Made by a program: the position numbers and the translations under genes. Shown here piece by piece: positions 6,417 to 14,131 of a DNA stretch of 14,281 nt. Every line of letters begins with the position of its first letter. Within the stretch, counting starts at the first letter, position 1. The stretch is from DASRVA01 sp035550715 (GTDB lineage Bacteria > Gemmatimonadota > Gemmatimonadetes > JACCXV01 > JAHWKZ01). Location of the stretch: assembly GCA_035550715.1 (NCBI GenBank), contig DASZOP010000119.1, positions 1 through 14,281 of the forward strand. Direction: 5' to 3'. Under the pieces are notes generated by a model. It was not told where the DNA came from. It did no database searches and worked only from the letters and a program-made list of their open reading frames with translations.

Positions 6417-7145
6417 ATGATCACGATCGGTGAGAGACCTACCGAAGAGGTGGTCGCCGATCGACTGGCGGCCGCGCGGGACGCGATCTCCGCCGCGTGC
6501 CTCGAGACGGGTCGCGAGGCCGCCGTAATCCGGATCGTCGGCGTCACCAAGGGCCACTCGGCCGGGATCGTCCGGGCGGCGATCCGGGCCGGACTCACGG
6601 ACATCGGTGAGAATCGCGTCCACGAGGCGCTGGCGAAGCTCGTACCCGGCGTGCGCGGAGAGGCGGGCCCGCATGTCCGCTGGCACATGGTCGGGCACCT
6701 CCAGCGGAACAAGGTGCGGGACGCCCTGACCGTGTTCGACTGGGTCCAGTCTCTGGATTCGCGGCGGCTGGCGCGGTCGATCTCCGAGCGCGCCCCGAAG
6801 GACGCCCGGCCGGTCCAGGTCCTGGTCCAGGTGAACGCCGGCGGCGAGGAGCGTAAGCACGGCTTCGACCCCGCCGAGGCCGTCGAGGCCGCACTCGAGA
6901 TCGCCGCGCTGCCCGGCCTGGAGCTCCGCGGGGTCATGGCCATGGCGCCCTGGACGGACGACGAGCGGGTGGTCCGCGGGGCGTTCGCCCTCGTCCGCCG
7001 CGTGTTCGAGGATCTCGTGGGGCGGTCGGAGGGACGACCCGACACCTTGTCGATGGGGATGTCGGGAGACTATCGGTGGGCGGTCGAGGAAGGGGCGACG
7101 ATGGTGCGACTCGGAACCGTTCTATTCGGAGAGAGAGGACGCTGA
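6417..7145 (+). CDS. yggS: Pyridoxal phosphate homeostasis protein, YggS/PLPBP family
   Basis: This 242-residue cytoplasmic protein binds pyridoxal 5'-phosphate on a TIM-barrel fold without known catalysis and buffers PLP in the cell. The PLP lysine is K45 in IVGVTKG. Other family marks are DIGENRVHEA, WHMVGHLQRNK, VQVNAGGEERKHGF, GVMAMAPW and the C-terminal SMGMSGDYRWAVEEGATMVRLGTVLFG phosphate-binding segment. Length and motif order match the family. No ribosome site precedes ATG 6417, which fits the predicted near-leaderless transcript. It is the first gene of a dense rightward run; the next gene starts one base after its stop. Confidence 0.92.
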   Translation: MITIGERPTEEVVADRLAAARDAISAACLETGREAAVIRIVGVTKGHSAGIVRAAIRAGLTDIGENRVHEALAKLVPGVRGEAGPHVRWHMVGHLQRNKVRDALTVFDWVQSLDSRRLARSISERAPKDARPVQVLVQVNAGGEERKHGFDPAEAVEAALEIAALPGLELRGVMAMAPWTDDERVVRGAFALVRRVFEDLVGRSEGRPDTLSMGMSGDYRWAVEEGATMVRLGTVLFGERGR

Positions 7146-7146
7146 C

Positions 7147-8037
7147 GTGGACGACGTGACCGGGCTGACGGCCGCGGAGCACCTCAGGCGGATCGACCAG
7201 GCGGTCGGGCACGTCCGCGCCCGGTACGACCGGCGGCCCCAGGCCGGCATCGTCCTCGGCACGGGCCTCGGCGCCCTCGCCAACGACATCGCGATCGAGG
7301 AGGCGATCGACTACGAGGAGATCCCGCACTTCCCGGTCTCCACCGTCGAGAGCCACAGCGGGCGGCTCATCTTCGGGACGCTCGAAGGGCGGCCGGTCGT
7401 GGCGATGCAGGGCCGGTTCCACTTCTACGAGGGATATACCCTCCAGCAGGTGACCTTCCCGATCCGGGTCATGCAGCGGCTCGGTGTCAGGACCTTGATC
7501 GTCTCCAACGCCTGCGGCGGGATGAACCCGACCTACCGTCGCGGCGACCTGATGCGGATCGCCGACCACATCAATCTGATCGGCGACAACCCGCTCCGGG
7601 GTCCCAACCTGGACGAGCTGGGGCCGCGCTTCCCCGACATGAGCGAGCCGTACGACGCGCGGCTGGGGGAGCTGGCGGACCGGATCGCGCTCGAGGCCGG
7701 CATTCGGCTCCACGTGGGCGTCTACGTGGCGGTGGCCGGGCCCAACCTGGAGACCCGGGCCGAGTACCGGTTCCTCCGGACCATCGGGGCCGACGTCGTC
7801 GGGATGAGCACGGTTCCGGAGGTGATCGTGGCCCGGCATGGCGGCATGCGGGTCCTCGGGCTCTCGATCGTGACCGATGAGTGCTTCCCGGACGCCTTGG
7901 AGCCGGTCGACGTGACCGAGATCATCCGGGTCGCCGGCCTGGCCGAGCCGCGGCTCACCGAGCTCATCCGGAGCACCGTCCGGCGGCTCGACGAGGCGGG
8001 TGTGGCCGATCCCGATCTGGTCCGCGCGGACGCCTGA
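7147..8037 (+). CDS. Purine-nucleoside phosphorylase (trimeric PNP/MTAP family)
   Basis: This 296-residue enzyme is predicted to split purine nucleosides with phosphate into base and (deoxy)ribose 1-phosphate for purine salvage. Signatures in order are GIVLGTGLG (34-42, phosphate loop), TVESHSGRLIFG (66-77), MQGRFHFYEGY (87-97), NACGGMNPTYRRGDLM (121-136), DHINLIGDNPLRGPN (140-154), GPNLETRAEYR (198-208, base-contacting E202) and GMSTVPEVIVARH (219-231). Position D244, in IVTDECFP, replaces the Asn that reads 6-oxopurines in human PNP, so the base preference may differ. GTG 7147 follows an AGAGG (7134-7138) at 8 nt spacing and lies one base after the yggS stop. I leave the symbol blank because naming (deoD, punA, mtnP) depends on specificity. 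Confidence 0.9.
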   Translation: MDDVTGLTAAEHLRRIDQAVGHVRARYDRRPQAGIVLGTGLGALANDIAIEEAIDYEEIPHFPVSTVESHSGRLIFGTLEGRPVVAMQGRFHFYEGYTLQQVTFPIRVMQRLGVRTLIVSNACGGMNPTYRRGDLMRIADHINLIGDNPLRGPNLDELGPRFPDMSEPYDARLGELADRIALEAGIRLHVGVYVAVAGPNLETRAEYRFLRTIGADVVGMSTVPEVIVARHGGMRVLGLSIVTDECFPDALEPVDVTEIIRVAGLAEPRLTELIRSTVRRLDEAGVADPDLVRADA

Positions 8038-8044
8038 CCCTCCG

Positions 8045-10849
8045 ATGATCGACGCCACCCGTCAGCGGGACTACAAGGACACCCTCAACCTGCCGCGGAC
8101 CGAGTTCCCGATGCGGGCCCGTCTGCCCGAGCGGGAGCCCGAGGCCCTGGCACGCTGGGAGGAGGAGGCGCTCTACGACCGCCTCCGGGAATCGCGGCGG
8201 GGTCGCGAGCGATGGGTCCTCCACGACGGTCCGCCGTACGCCAACGGCCACATTCACCTCGGCACGGCGGTGAACAAGATCCAGAAGGACTTCGCGGTCC
8301 GGACGCGGTCCATGATGGGGTACGACGCTCCGTACGTGCCGGGCTGGGACTGCCACGGCCTTCCGATCGAGATCAACGTGCAGCGCGAGTTCCGCGAGCG
8401 GGACGAGGAGCCGGGGCTGCTCGAGCTGCGCGCGCGCTGCCGCGAGTACGCCGCCGGCTGGGTCGACGTCCAGCGTGAGGAGTTCAGGCGGCTGGGGATC
8501 TGGGGGGAGTGGAAGGACCCGTACCTCACCATGTCACGGGCCTACGAGGCCGACATCGTCGAGACGTTCGCCGACCTGGTCGAGGCGGGCTACGTGTACC
8601 GGGGCCTCCGGCCGATCCACTGGTGCGTGGTGGACCGGACCGCCCTGGCCGAGGCGGAGATCGAGTACCGCCCGCGGACCTCGCCCTCGATCACCGTGAT
8701 CCTTCCGCTCCGGGAGGACCCGCGGGGGGTCTTCGGCGGGGCGGAGACGGCGGGGGTCCTGATCTGGACGACCACGCCGTGGACGATCCCCGCCAACCGC
8801 GCCGTCGTGGTCCATCCCGACCTGGACTACGTCGTCGTCGAGACCGAGCGCGGGCGGCTCCTGTGGGCGGCGGCCCGGCAGGCGGCGCTCGCGGAGCTCT
8901 TCGAGCGGGCCGAGGTCGTGCGGCGGGTGCGGGGAGAGGATCTCGCGGGGCTCGTCTTCACCCATCCCCTCGAGGACCGGCCGAGCCCGCTCCTGTTCGC
9001 CGACCACGTCACGGTGGAGGAGGGGACGGGGGTCGTCCACACCGCCCCCGGCCACGGGGCCGAGGACTTTCAGGTCGGTCGTCGGAACGAGCTCGAGATC
9101 TACAATCCGGTCGGGCCGGACGGCGTGTACCTGGCCGACACCCCGCGCTACGCCGGGCTCCTGATCTGGGACGCCAATCCGGAGATCGTCGCCGACCTCG
9201 ATGCGAGCGGACGGCTCGTCGCCCAGGCTCGCGTGGAGCACAGCTACCCCCACTGCTGGCGCTGCAAGAACCCGGTCGTCTTCCGCGCCACCGTGCAATG
9301 GTTCCTGGCGATCGATCACGACGACCTCCGGTCACGTGCTCTGGCGGCGATCGACGGGGTGTCGTGGGTCCCCCCCGCCACGGTCAACCGGATCCGGACC
9401 ATGGTCGAGGGAAGGCCGGACTGGACGCTCTCCCGGCAGCGCGCCTGGGGGGTCGGGATCCCGGCCGTCTACTGCCGGCGCTGCGAGGAGCCCTTCCTGG
9501 ACGCCGGCTTCGTCCGCCACGTGGCCCGCCTCGTCCGCGAGAAGGGCGCCGACCACTGGTTCTCGGCGGGGATGGCGGAGCTGGTCCCGGCCGGCGTCCA
9601 CTGCCCGGCATGCGGTCCCGGGGCGACCGACTTCCGGCGCGAGATCGAGATCCTGGACGTGTGGTTCGACTCGGGGGTCTCGCAGCGGGCGGTCCTCGAG
9701 GCGCGCGAGGGGCTGGCCTGGCCCGCCGAGCTCTACCTCGAGGGGCCGGATCAGCACCGGGGCTGGTTCAACTCGTCGCTCATCCTGGCCATGGCGACCC
9801 GCGGAAGGGCTCCCTACAGGGCGGTCCTGACCCACGGCTGGATCGTCGACGCCGAGGGCCGGGCCATGCACAAGTCGCTCGGGAACGTCATCCGCCCCGA
9901 CGAGGTCGTGGACCAGCGCGGGGCCGACATCCTGCGGCTCTGGACGGCCGCCAACGACATCACCCGGGACGGGCGCTTCTCCTGGGACGCAATCGACCAG
10001 GTCTCGGAAGCCTATCGGCGGATCCGGAACACTCTCCGCTTCCTGCTCGGCAACCTGACCGGCTTCGACCCGCACCGGGACGCCGTCCCGCTCGCGGAGA
10101 TGGAGGATTTCGACCGCTGGGCGCTGGCGGGCCTCGAGCGGCTGCAGGAGGCGGTCCGATCGGCCTACGAGCGGTACGAGTTCCAGGTAGCCTATCAGCT
10201 GCTCGTCAACTATTGCACGGTCGAGCTGTCGGGCGTGTACCTGGACGGGATCAAGGTCCGGCTGTACACGCAGCCGGCGGGTTCCGCCGCTCGACGGAGC
10301 GCGCAGACCGTGCTCGAGGCGGCGCTCGAATCGCTGGTGCGGCTACTGGCCCCTATCTTGCCCTTCACCGCCGACGAGGTGTGGGGCGCGATGCCGGCCG
10401 GGGTCTCCGGTCCGAGCGTCCACCTCGAGGAGTTCGCTCCATCCCGGCCCGAGCGCAGGGAGCCGGACCTCGAGGGCGACTGGGAGACGATCCTGCGCGC
10501 GCGGCAAGCGGTCACCCGCGAGCTCGAAGGGCTCCGGGAGCGCAAGGAGATCGGCTCGTCGCTGGCGGCCGAGGTCGAGATCGCCGCGGTCGACGATACC
10601 GAGCGGGCGATCCTGGAGCGCCATCTCTCCGCGCTCGAGGAGGCGTTCATCGTGAGCGCCGTCCACGTGCGCGGCACGGTCGAAGCGGACGACACGGGCG
10701 AAGCGCCGGAAGGGTTCCGTGCGCGCGCGCGTCCCGCGAGCGGCGAGAAGTGCGACCGGTGCTGGCGCTGGCGGACGAGCGTCGGCGACGAACCCGATCA
10801 CCCCACCTTGTGCGAAGAGTGCGTTTCGATCCTGAGCGGATTATCCTGA
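8045..10849 (+). CDS. ileS: Isoleucine--tRNA ligase
   Basis: This is a 934-residue class I aminoacyl-tRNA synthetase that charges tRNA-Ile in the cytoplasm. The N-terminus DYKDTLNLPRTEFPMRARLP is typical of bacterial IleRS. The HIGH signature appears as H71-L-G-T in PPYANGHIHLGTAVNK. The CP1 editing domain shows TTPWTIPANRAVVV and GTGVVHTAPGHGAEDF. WFDSGVSQRAV and EGPDQHRGWFNSSLI follow. The KMSKS signature reads A607-M-H-K-S611. A C-terminal zinc knuckle uses C903, C906, C923 and C926 (CDRC...CEEC). Length is normal. ATG 8045 lies 7 nt after the PNP stop without a Shine-Dalgarno, suggesting coupling; an in-frame GTG at 8000 would overlap PNP and is not needed for homology. No T-box leader is present. 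Confidence 0.96.
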   Translation: MIDATRQRDYKDTLNLPRTEFPMRARLPEREPEALARWEEEALYDRLRESRRGRERWVLHDGPPYANGHIHLGTAVNKIQKDFAVRTRSMMGYDAPYVPGWDCHGLPIEINVQREFRERDEEPGLLELRARCREYAAGWVDVQREEFRRLGIWGEWKDPYLTMSRAYEADIVETFADLVEAGYVYRGLRPIHWCVVDRTALAEAEIEYRPRTSPSITVILPLREDPRGVFGGAETAGVLIWTTTPWTIPANRAVVVHPDLDYVVVETERGRLLWAAARQAALAELFERAEVVRRVRGEDLAGLVFTHPLEDRPSPLLFADHVTVEEGTGVVHTAPGHGAEDFQVGRRNELEIYNPVGPDGVYLADTPRYAGLLIWDANPEIVADLDASGRLVAQARVEHSYPHCWRCKNPVVFRATVQWFLAIDHDDLRSRALAAIDGVSWVPPATVNRIRTMVEGRPDWTLSRQRAWGVGIPAVYCRRCEEPFLDAGFVRHVARLVREKGADHWFSAGMAELVPAGVHCPACGPGATDFRREIEILDVWFDSGVSQRAVLEAREGLAWPAELYLEGPDQHRGWFNSSLILAMATRGRAPYRAVLTHGWIVDAEGRAMHKSLGNVIRPDEVVDQRGADILRLWTAANDITRDGRFSWDAIDQVSEAYRRIRNTLRFLLGNLTGFDPHRDAVPLAEMEDFDRWALAGLERLQEAVRSAYERYEFQVAYQLLVNYCTVELSGVYLDGIKVRLYTQPAGSAARRSAQTVLEAALESLVRLLAPILPFTADEVWGAMPAGVSGPSVHLEEFAPSRPERREPDLEGDWETILRARQAVTRELEGLRERKEIGSSLAAEVEIAAVDDTERAILERHLSALEEAFIVSAVHVRGTVEADDTGEAPEGFRARARPASGEKCDRCWRWRTSVGDEPDHPTLCEECVSILSGLS

Positions 10850-10865
10850 TATCGAGGGCCGAGAC

Positions 10866-11252
10866 ATGATGAAGAAGAACCAGTTGAGCCAACTCGAGCA
10901 GCGACTGCTCGAAGAGCGCGAGCGGGTGTTGAAGGAGCTCGGCTTCTTCGACGAGAACTATCACGAGTCGACCCGCGCCGCCTCCGGCGACCTGAGCGCC
11001 TATTCCTTCCACATGGCCGATCAGGGGACCGATGCCATGGAGCGTGAGAAGGCCTTCCTGTTCGCGTCCAAGGAAGGTCGCCAGCTGTATCAGATCGACG
11101 ACGCCCTGCGCCGTCTCTACCGGAAGCCGGACGGGTTCGGCCGCTGCGTCCAGTGCGACGCCCCCATCCACTGGGAGCGGCTCGAAGCGCTCCCCTACGC
11201 GACCCTATGCATCGCGTGCAAGGAGCGGGAGGAGAATGGAAGGGGCGTCTGA
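10866..11252 (+). CDS. TraR/DksA family zinc-finger protein
   Basis: This 128-residue protein has a charged N-terminal helix (LEQRLLEERERVLKEL), an acidic segment ADQGTDAMERE (51-61) corresponding to the coiled-coil tip region, and a C-terminal C4 zinc finger, C94-VQ-C97 and C115-IA-C118. DksA-type proteins enter the RNA polymerase secondary channel and tune initiation, often with ppGpp. Lineage variants next to lspA and ileS are common but mostly untested, so the specific target here is an inference. GAGG 8 nt before ATG 10866 supports the start; ATG 10869 is possible. It overlaps lspA by 17 bp. I do not assign dksA because the protein is shorter than E. coli DksA and lacks its exact tip motif. 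Confidence 0.87.
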   Translation: MMKKNQLSQLEQRLLEERERVLKELGFFDENYHESTRAASGDLSAYSFHMADQGTDAMEREKAFLFASKEGRQLYQIDDALRRLYRKPDGFGRCVQCDAPIHWERLEALPYATLCIACKEREENGRGV

Positions 11253-11733
11253 GGCGATCTCCGCCCCCCGTCCTCTCCGCCTGACGGCGGTGGCCGCGCT
11301 GCCGGTGGCCGTCCTCGTCCTCGATCAGCTCACGAAATGGTGGGTCCAGGCCGAGCTGACCTTGAACCAGCCGGTCCGGATCCTCGGCGACAACGTGCGG
11401 CTCCTCTACATCCACAACGAGGGGGCGGCGTTCGGGATCTCGGTGGGGGAGCACTCCCCGACCTTGTTCCTCGTCCTGGCGTCGGCGGCCTCGATCCTCG
11501 TCCTGTATCTGCTTCTCGTGACCCCCGCCGCCCACCACCTTCAGCGGTTCGCGCTGGGCCTGATCCTGGGGGGCGCGGTCGGCAACATCGTCGACCGGGT
11601 CCGTTTCGGTCAGGTCGTGGACTTCATCCAGGTCGGGGTGAGCGGACACTACTGGCCGATCTTCAACGTCGCCGACAGCGCCGTGACCGTCGGCGCCGTC
11701 CTCCTCGGGATCGCCTACCTCTCCGACCGTTGA
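11236..11733 (+). CDS. lspA: Lipoprotein signal peptidase (signal peptidase II)
   Basis: This is a 165-residue, four-helix inner-membrane aspartyl protease. It removes signal peptides from lipoproteins after diacylglyceryl transfer to the lipobox Cys. Family marks are DQLTKWW (30-36), NEGAAFGI (61-68), GGAVGNIVDRVRFGQVVDFI with catalytic D120, and FNVADSAVTVG with catalytic D147. Hydrophobic segments lie at about 16-34, 75-95, 104-121 and 145-162. ATG 11236 sits inside the end of the preceding gene, with AGGAG (11221-11225) at 10 nt spacing. Earlier starts in the frame would add DksA-gene shadow sequence. A client lipoprotein is encoded in this window at 2825-3994. Confidence 0.95.
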   Translation: MEGASEAISAPRPLRLTAVAALPVAVLVLDQLTKWWVQAELTLNQPVRILGDNVRLLYIHNEGAAFGISVGEHSPTLFLVLASAASILVLYLLLVTPAAHHLQRFALGLILGGAVGNIVDRVRFGQVVDFIQVGVSGHYWPIFNVADSAVTVGAVLLGIAYLSDR

Positions 11734-11759
11734 GCCCGCCGCCCGGCGGGGCGGAGACC

Positions 11760-12713
11760 GTGCACGAGGTCACCGTCCCGGAGCCGGCCGACCGGATCGA
11801 TCGCGCGCTCGCCGGGCTCCTGCCGTTCAGCCGGAGCCGGCTCCAGCGCCTCCTCGAGGAGGGGAGCGTCACGGTCGACGGCGTGCCGGTTCGGAAGCCC
11901 AGCGAGCCCGTCCGTCGGGGAGCCCGGATCCGGGTCGTGGTCCCGGCGAAGCCGCTCCCTTCCTATGCCCCCGAGCCCATTCCCCTGGCGGTCCTTCACG
12001 AGGACGACGACTGCCTGGTCGTGGACAAGCCGGCCGGCCTGGTCGTCCATCCGGCCCCCGGCCACCCCTCGGGGACGCTCGTCAACGCGCTCCTCGCGCT
12101 GAGGCCCGAGGTCGCGGGCGTCGGGAGCGAGCGGAAGGCCGGGATCGTCCACCGGCTGGACCGGGACACGTCGGGATGCCTGCTCGTCGCCAGGCACGAC
12201 CGGGCCCACGAGCTCCTGTCGCGCCAGTTCGCCGGGCGCACGGTCGAGAAGCGGTACTGGGCCTGGGTGTGGGGGCACATGGAAGGCGACATCGGCGAGA
12301 TCGACCGCCCGATCGGGAGGTCCCGCTCGGACCGCCAGCGGATGTCGTCCCGGACGCGCCACGGGCGGGCGGCGGTCACCCGCTGGCGGGTCGTCGAGCG
12401 GTACCCGGTCGGCGAGTGGCTGGAGATCACGCCCGAGACCGGTCGCACCCACCAGATCCGGGTCCACCTGGCGGAGGCGGGACACCCGGTGATCGGAGAC
12501 GTCCGCTACGGTGGCGGACCGATGCGGGCCCGCGGCTTCCACGGCCCCCAGCGGCCGCTCGCCGAGAGGGTGGCGGCGGCCGCGGAGCGGCAGGCCCTCC
12601 ACGCCCGGGGGCTGGCGTTCGACCAGCCCACCACCGGCCGTCGGATCCGGGTCGAGGCCCCCCTGCCGGCGGACCTGGCGCGGCTCCAGGAGGCTCTCCG
12701 CGAGGCCCGATGA
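11760..12713 (+). CDS. RluA/RluD-family RNA pseudouridine synthase
   Basis: This is a 317-residue cytoplasmic enzyme that converts uridine to pseudouridine in rRNA, by family analogy in 23S rRNA. An S4 RNA-binding domain (about 11-62: DRIDRALAGLLPFSRSRLQRLLEEGSVTVDG) is followed by the catalytic domain. LVVDKPAGLVVHPAPGH leads to GIVHRLDRDTSG with catalytic D134, then EKRYWAWVWG, ETGRTHQIRVHLA and HARGLAFDQP. The order is that of RluD. The start is uncertain: GTG 11760 places the N-terminus where homologues usually begin, whereas TTG 11730 overlaps the lspA stop (TTGA) and would add ten residues. GGAG lies only 3 nt before 11760. The stop overlaps the ATG of the next gene (ATGA). Confidence 0.92.
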   Translation: MHEVTVPEPADRIDRALAGLLPFSRSRLQRLLEEGSVTVDGVPVRKPSEPVRRGARIRVVVPAKPLPSYAPEPIPLAVLHEDDDCLVVDKPAGLVVHPAPGHPSGTLVNALLALRPEVAGVGSERKAGIVHRLDRDTSGCLLVARHDRAHELLSRQFAGRTVEKRYWAWVWGHMEGDIGEIDRPIGRSRSDRQRMSSRTRHGRAAVTRWRVVERYPVGEWLEITPETGRTHQIRVHLAEAGHPVIGDVRYGGGPMRARGFHGPQRPLAERVAAAAERQALHARGLAFDQPTTGRRIRVEAPLPADLARLQEALREAR

Positions 12714-13702
12714 TCCGGGGGGCCCTGGCCGCGGTCGTGCTCGCGAGTGGTCTCCTGGCAGCCCAGGAGGCCTTCCGCCCGCTGGTGGTGCGGGCGCCCG
12801 GCGGCCGCACCGTCGTCATCCATCACGTGGCCCGGGACGCGGGCGCCGCCCAGGCCTTCGGACGGATCGTCGCCGGGCACCTCCCGGCGCCTCTCGCGGG
12901 GGTGGCGCTGCCCCCGGATTCGATCGACGTCCTCCTGGCTCCCGGCGAGGAGGCGTTCCGGAAGCTGACGGGGGGCCGGATCCCCGACTGGGGGCTGGCG
13001 GTCGCCTTTCCCGACCTCCGCCGGATCGTGATGCGGTCCCCCCGCCTGACCGGATCCGAGGACGTCGATCCGGGGATCGTCCTCCGGCACGAGCTCAACC
13101 ACGTCTATCTGGCGCTCGGGGCCGGCGGGAGCGGGGCGACCCCGCGCTGGTTCAACGAGGGGTTCGCAGCCCTCTACGCCGACGAGTGGCGGTGGGTCGA
13201 TCCGGTACGCCTGGCGTGGGGCCGGGTCACGGGTGGCCTGACGCCCCTCTCGGGGCTCGAGCGGTCGTTCCCCGCCACACGGGCCCCGAACCTCGCCTAC
13301 GTCCAGAGCATGGCGGCCGTAAGGAATCTCGAGCGGCGGGGAGGCGACCGCGGGCTCGCCCTCCTCCTCGGTCGCCTCCGTGGCGGCGCGACCTTCGACC
13401 GGGCGCTTCGCGAGACCTATGGGCTCAGCCTGAGCGAGTTCTACGCCGACTGGGAGGAGGAGCTGGGGCGCGAGTTCGGCTGGGCGGTCGTCCTGACCGA
13501 CGAGCGGGGGCTCTGGGTCGCCGCCGCGCTCCTGGTGCTGTTCGGCTGGCTCGTCCGCCGGCGAGGGCTCCACCGCGAGATCGAGCGCCGGCGCGCCAGC
13601 GAGGACGCCGCGCTCGGGCCTCCCGACGACCATTCGCTGGGCGTCGAGGAGTGGGAACGGACGTGGGAGCACGAGGACGATCCGTGGCGGGGAGAGGAGT
13701 GA
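12710..13702 (+). CDS. Membrane-anchored gluzincin metallopeptidase (peptidase MA-like)
   Basis: This 330-residue protein has an N-terminal export signal (about 1-18, ALAAVVLASGLLAA) and a zinc-peptidase core. HELNH (127-131) supplies two His ligands and the catalytic Glu128, and WFNEGFAALYADE places E150 as the likely third ligand, the gluzincin layout. Near the C-terminus one hydrophobic segment, about 266-283 (LWVAAALLVLFGW), is followed by RRR and an acidic cytosolic tail. The peptidase domain would therefore face the periplasm. The substrate is unknown. It starts on the ATGA overlap with the pseudouridine synthase and closes the run that includes lspA, so co-expression with envelope functions is likely. 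The family match is from the motifs; an exact family is not certain. Confidence 0.82.
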   Translation: MIRGALAAVVLASGLLAAQEAFRPLVVRAPGGRTVVIHHVARDAGAAQAFGRIVAGHLPAPLAGVALPPDSIDVLLAPGEEAFRKLTGGRIPDWGLAVAFPDLRRIVMRSPRLTGSEDVDPGIVLRHELNHVYLALGAGGSGATPRWFNEGFAALYADEWRWVDPVRLAWGRVTGGLTPLSGLERSFPATRAPNLAYVQSMAAVRNLERRGGDRGLALLLGRLRGGATFDRALRETYGLSLSEFYADWEEELGREFGWAVVLTDERGLWVAAALLVLFGWLVRRRGLHREIERRRASEDAALGPPDDHSLGVEEWERTWEHEDDPWRGEE

Positions 13703-13730
13703 AGGCCGGCCCGTCGGGGGCTCCTTCTTG
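13701..13730 (+). terminator. Candidate terminator after the peptidase gene
   Basis: GAAGG (13701-13705) pairs with CCTTC (13723-13727), with an inner GCCC/GGGC stem, followed by TTGTC. The stem has an internal loop and the U-tract is short, so this is a modest call. Its position at the end of the seven-gene run is right for a terminator. Confidence 0.4.
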
Positions 13731-13736
13731 TCAGCT

Positions 13737-13760
13737 CGTGTGTACATGGAGTGGAACACG
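13737..13760. repeat. 24-bp imperfect repeat, unit A
   Basis: The unit begins CGTGTG and ends TGGAACACG, so its ends are a 5-bp inverted repeat (CGTGT/ACACG). It matches unit B at 20 of 24 positions. Function is unknown. Confidence 0.55.
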
Positions 13761-13778
13761 AACCCGAGTTCCTGAGGC

Positions 13779-13802
13779 CGTGTGCAAATGAATTGGAACA
13801 CG
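13779..13802. repeat. 24-bp imperfect repeat, unit B
   Basis: This is a second copy, 42 bp downstream of unit A start to start, with the same CGTGTG start and TGGAACACG end. The four differences are internal (positions 7, 9, 13, 15). Confidence 0.55.
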
Positions 13803-13883
13803 GAGTAGCGCGCGTTCCTCCACCTCCATGCTCGTCACCGTTGCGAACTGCGCGTGCGTGGCGAGGGTCGTATCTTTGTCTTC

Positions 13884-13977
13884 GGAGGGGTGGCCGAGCC
13901 AGGTTTAAGGCACCGGTCTTGAAAACCGGCATGGGGTGGAAGCCCCATCGTGGGTTCGAATCCCACCCCCTCCGCCA
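13884..13977 (+). tRNA. tRNA-Ser (anticodon UGA)
   Basis: The acceptor stem GGAGGGG (13884-13890) pairs with CCCCTCC (13967-13973). The anticodon arm is CCGGT / CTTGAAA / ACCGG (13913-13929), with anticodon TGA reading UCA. A long variable arm with GGGG/CCCC pairing marks a type II tRNA. The T arm is GTGGG / TTCGAAT / CCCAC (13950-13966). Discriminator G13974 is followed by an encoded CCA (13975-13977). Confidence 0.96.
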
Positions 13978-14028
13978 CTCGATCGTCTTTGACATCAGCA
14001 TCTGATGCCGAGTACTTTCGGGGCCCGC

Positions 14029-14121
14029 GGAGAGGTGGCCGAGTGGTCGAAGGCGGCACCCTGCTAAGGTGTTATACGGGTAATCCCCGTATCGAGGGTT
14101 CGAATCCCTCCCTCTCCGCCA
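14029..14121 (+). tRNA. tRNA-Ser (anticodon GCU)
   Basis: The acceptor stem GGAGAGG (14029-14035) pairs with CCTCTCC (14111-14117). The anticodon arm is GCACC / CTGCTAA / GGTGT (14056-14072), with anticodon GCT reading AGC and AGU. The long variable arm ATACGGG/CCCGTAT is typical of serine tRNAs. The T arm is GAGGG / TTCGAAT / CCCTC (14094-14110). Discriminator G14118 is followed by an encoded CCA (14119-14121). It lies 51 nt after the Ser(UGA) gene and is probably co-transcribed with it. Confidence 0.96.
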
Positions 14122-14131
14122 CTATCTACAC

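Noticed and set aside
8509..10869. A 786-residue plus-strand frame overlapping ileS in another phase
   Set aside because: Its composition is the Arg/Gly/Pro-rich pattern of an out-of-phase read through GC-rich coding DNA; ileS in the other phase has all its family motifs.
13861..13883. TATCTTTG at 13871-13878 as a Bacteroidota-type -7 element for the tRNA genes
   Set aside because: It fits TAnnTTTG, but no TTG-type -33 element lies at the proper distance (the nearest TTG is too far upstream), and it nearly touches the tRNA 5' end.
13441..14059. Minus-strand frames over the tRNA region reading segments such as WDSNPRWGFHP and GFEPTMGLPPHAGF
   Set aside because: These are translations of the antisense of the tRNA-Ser gene, a common source of spurious protein entries.
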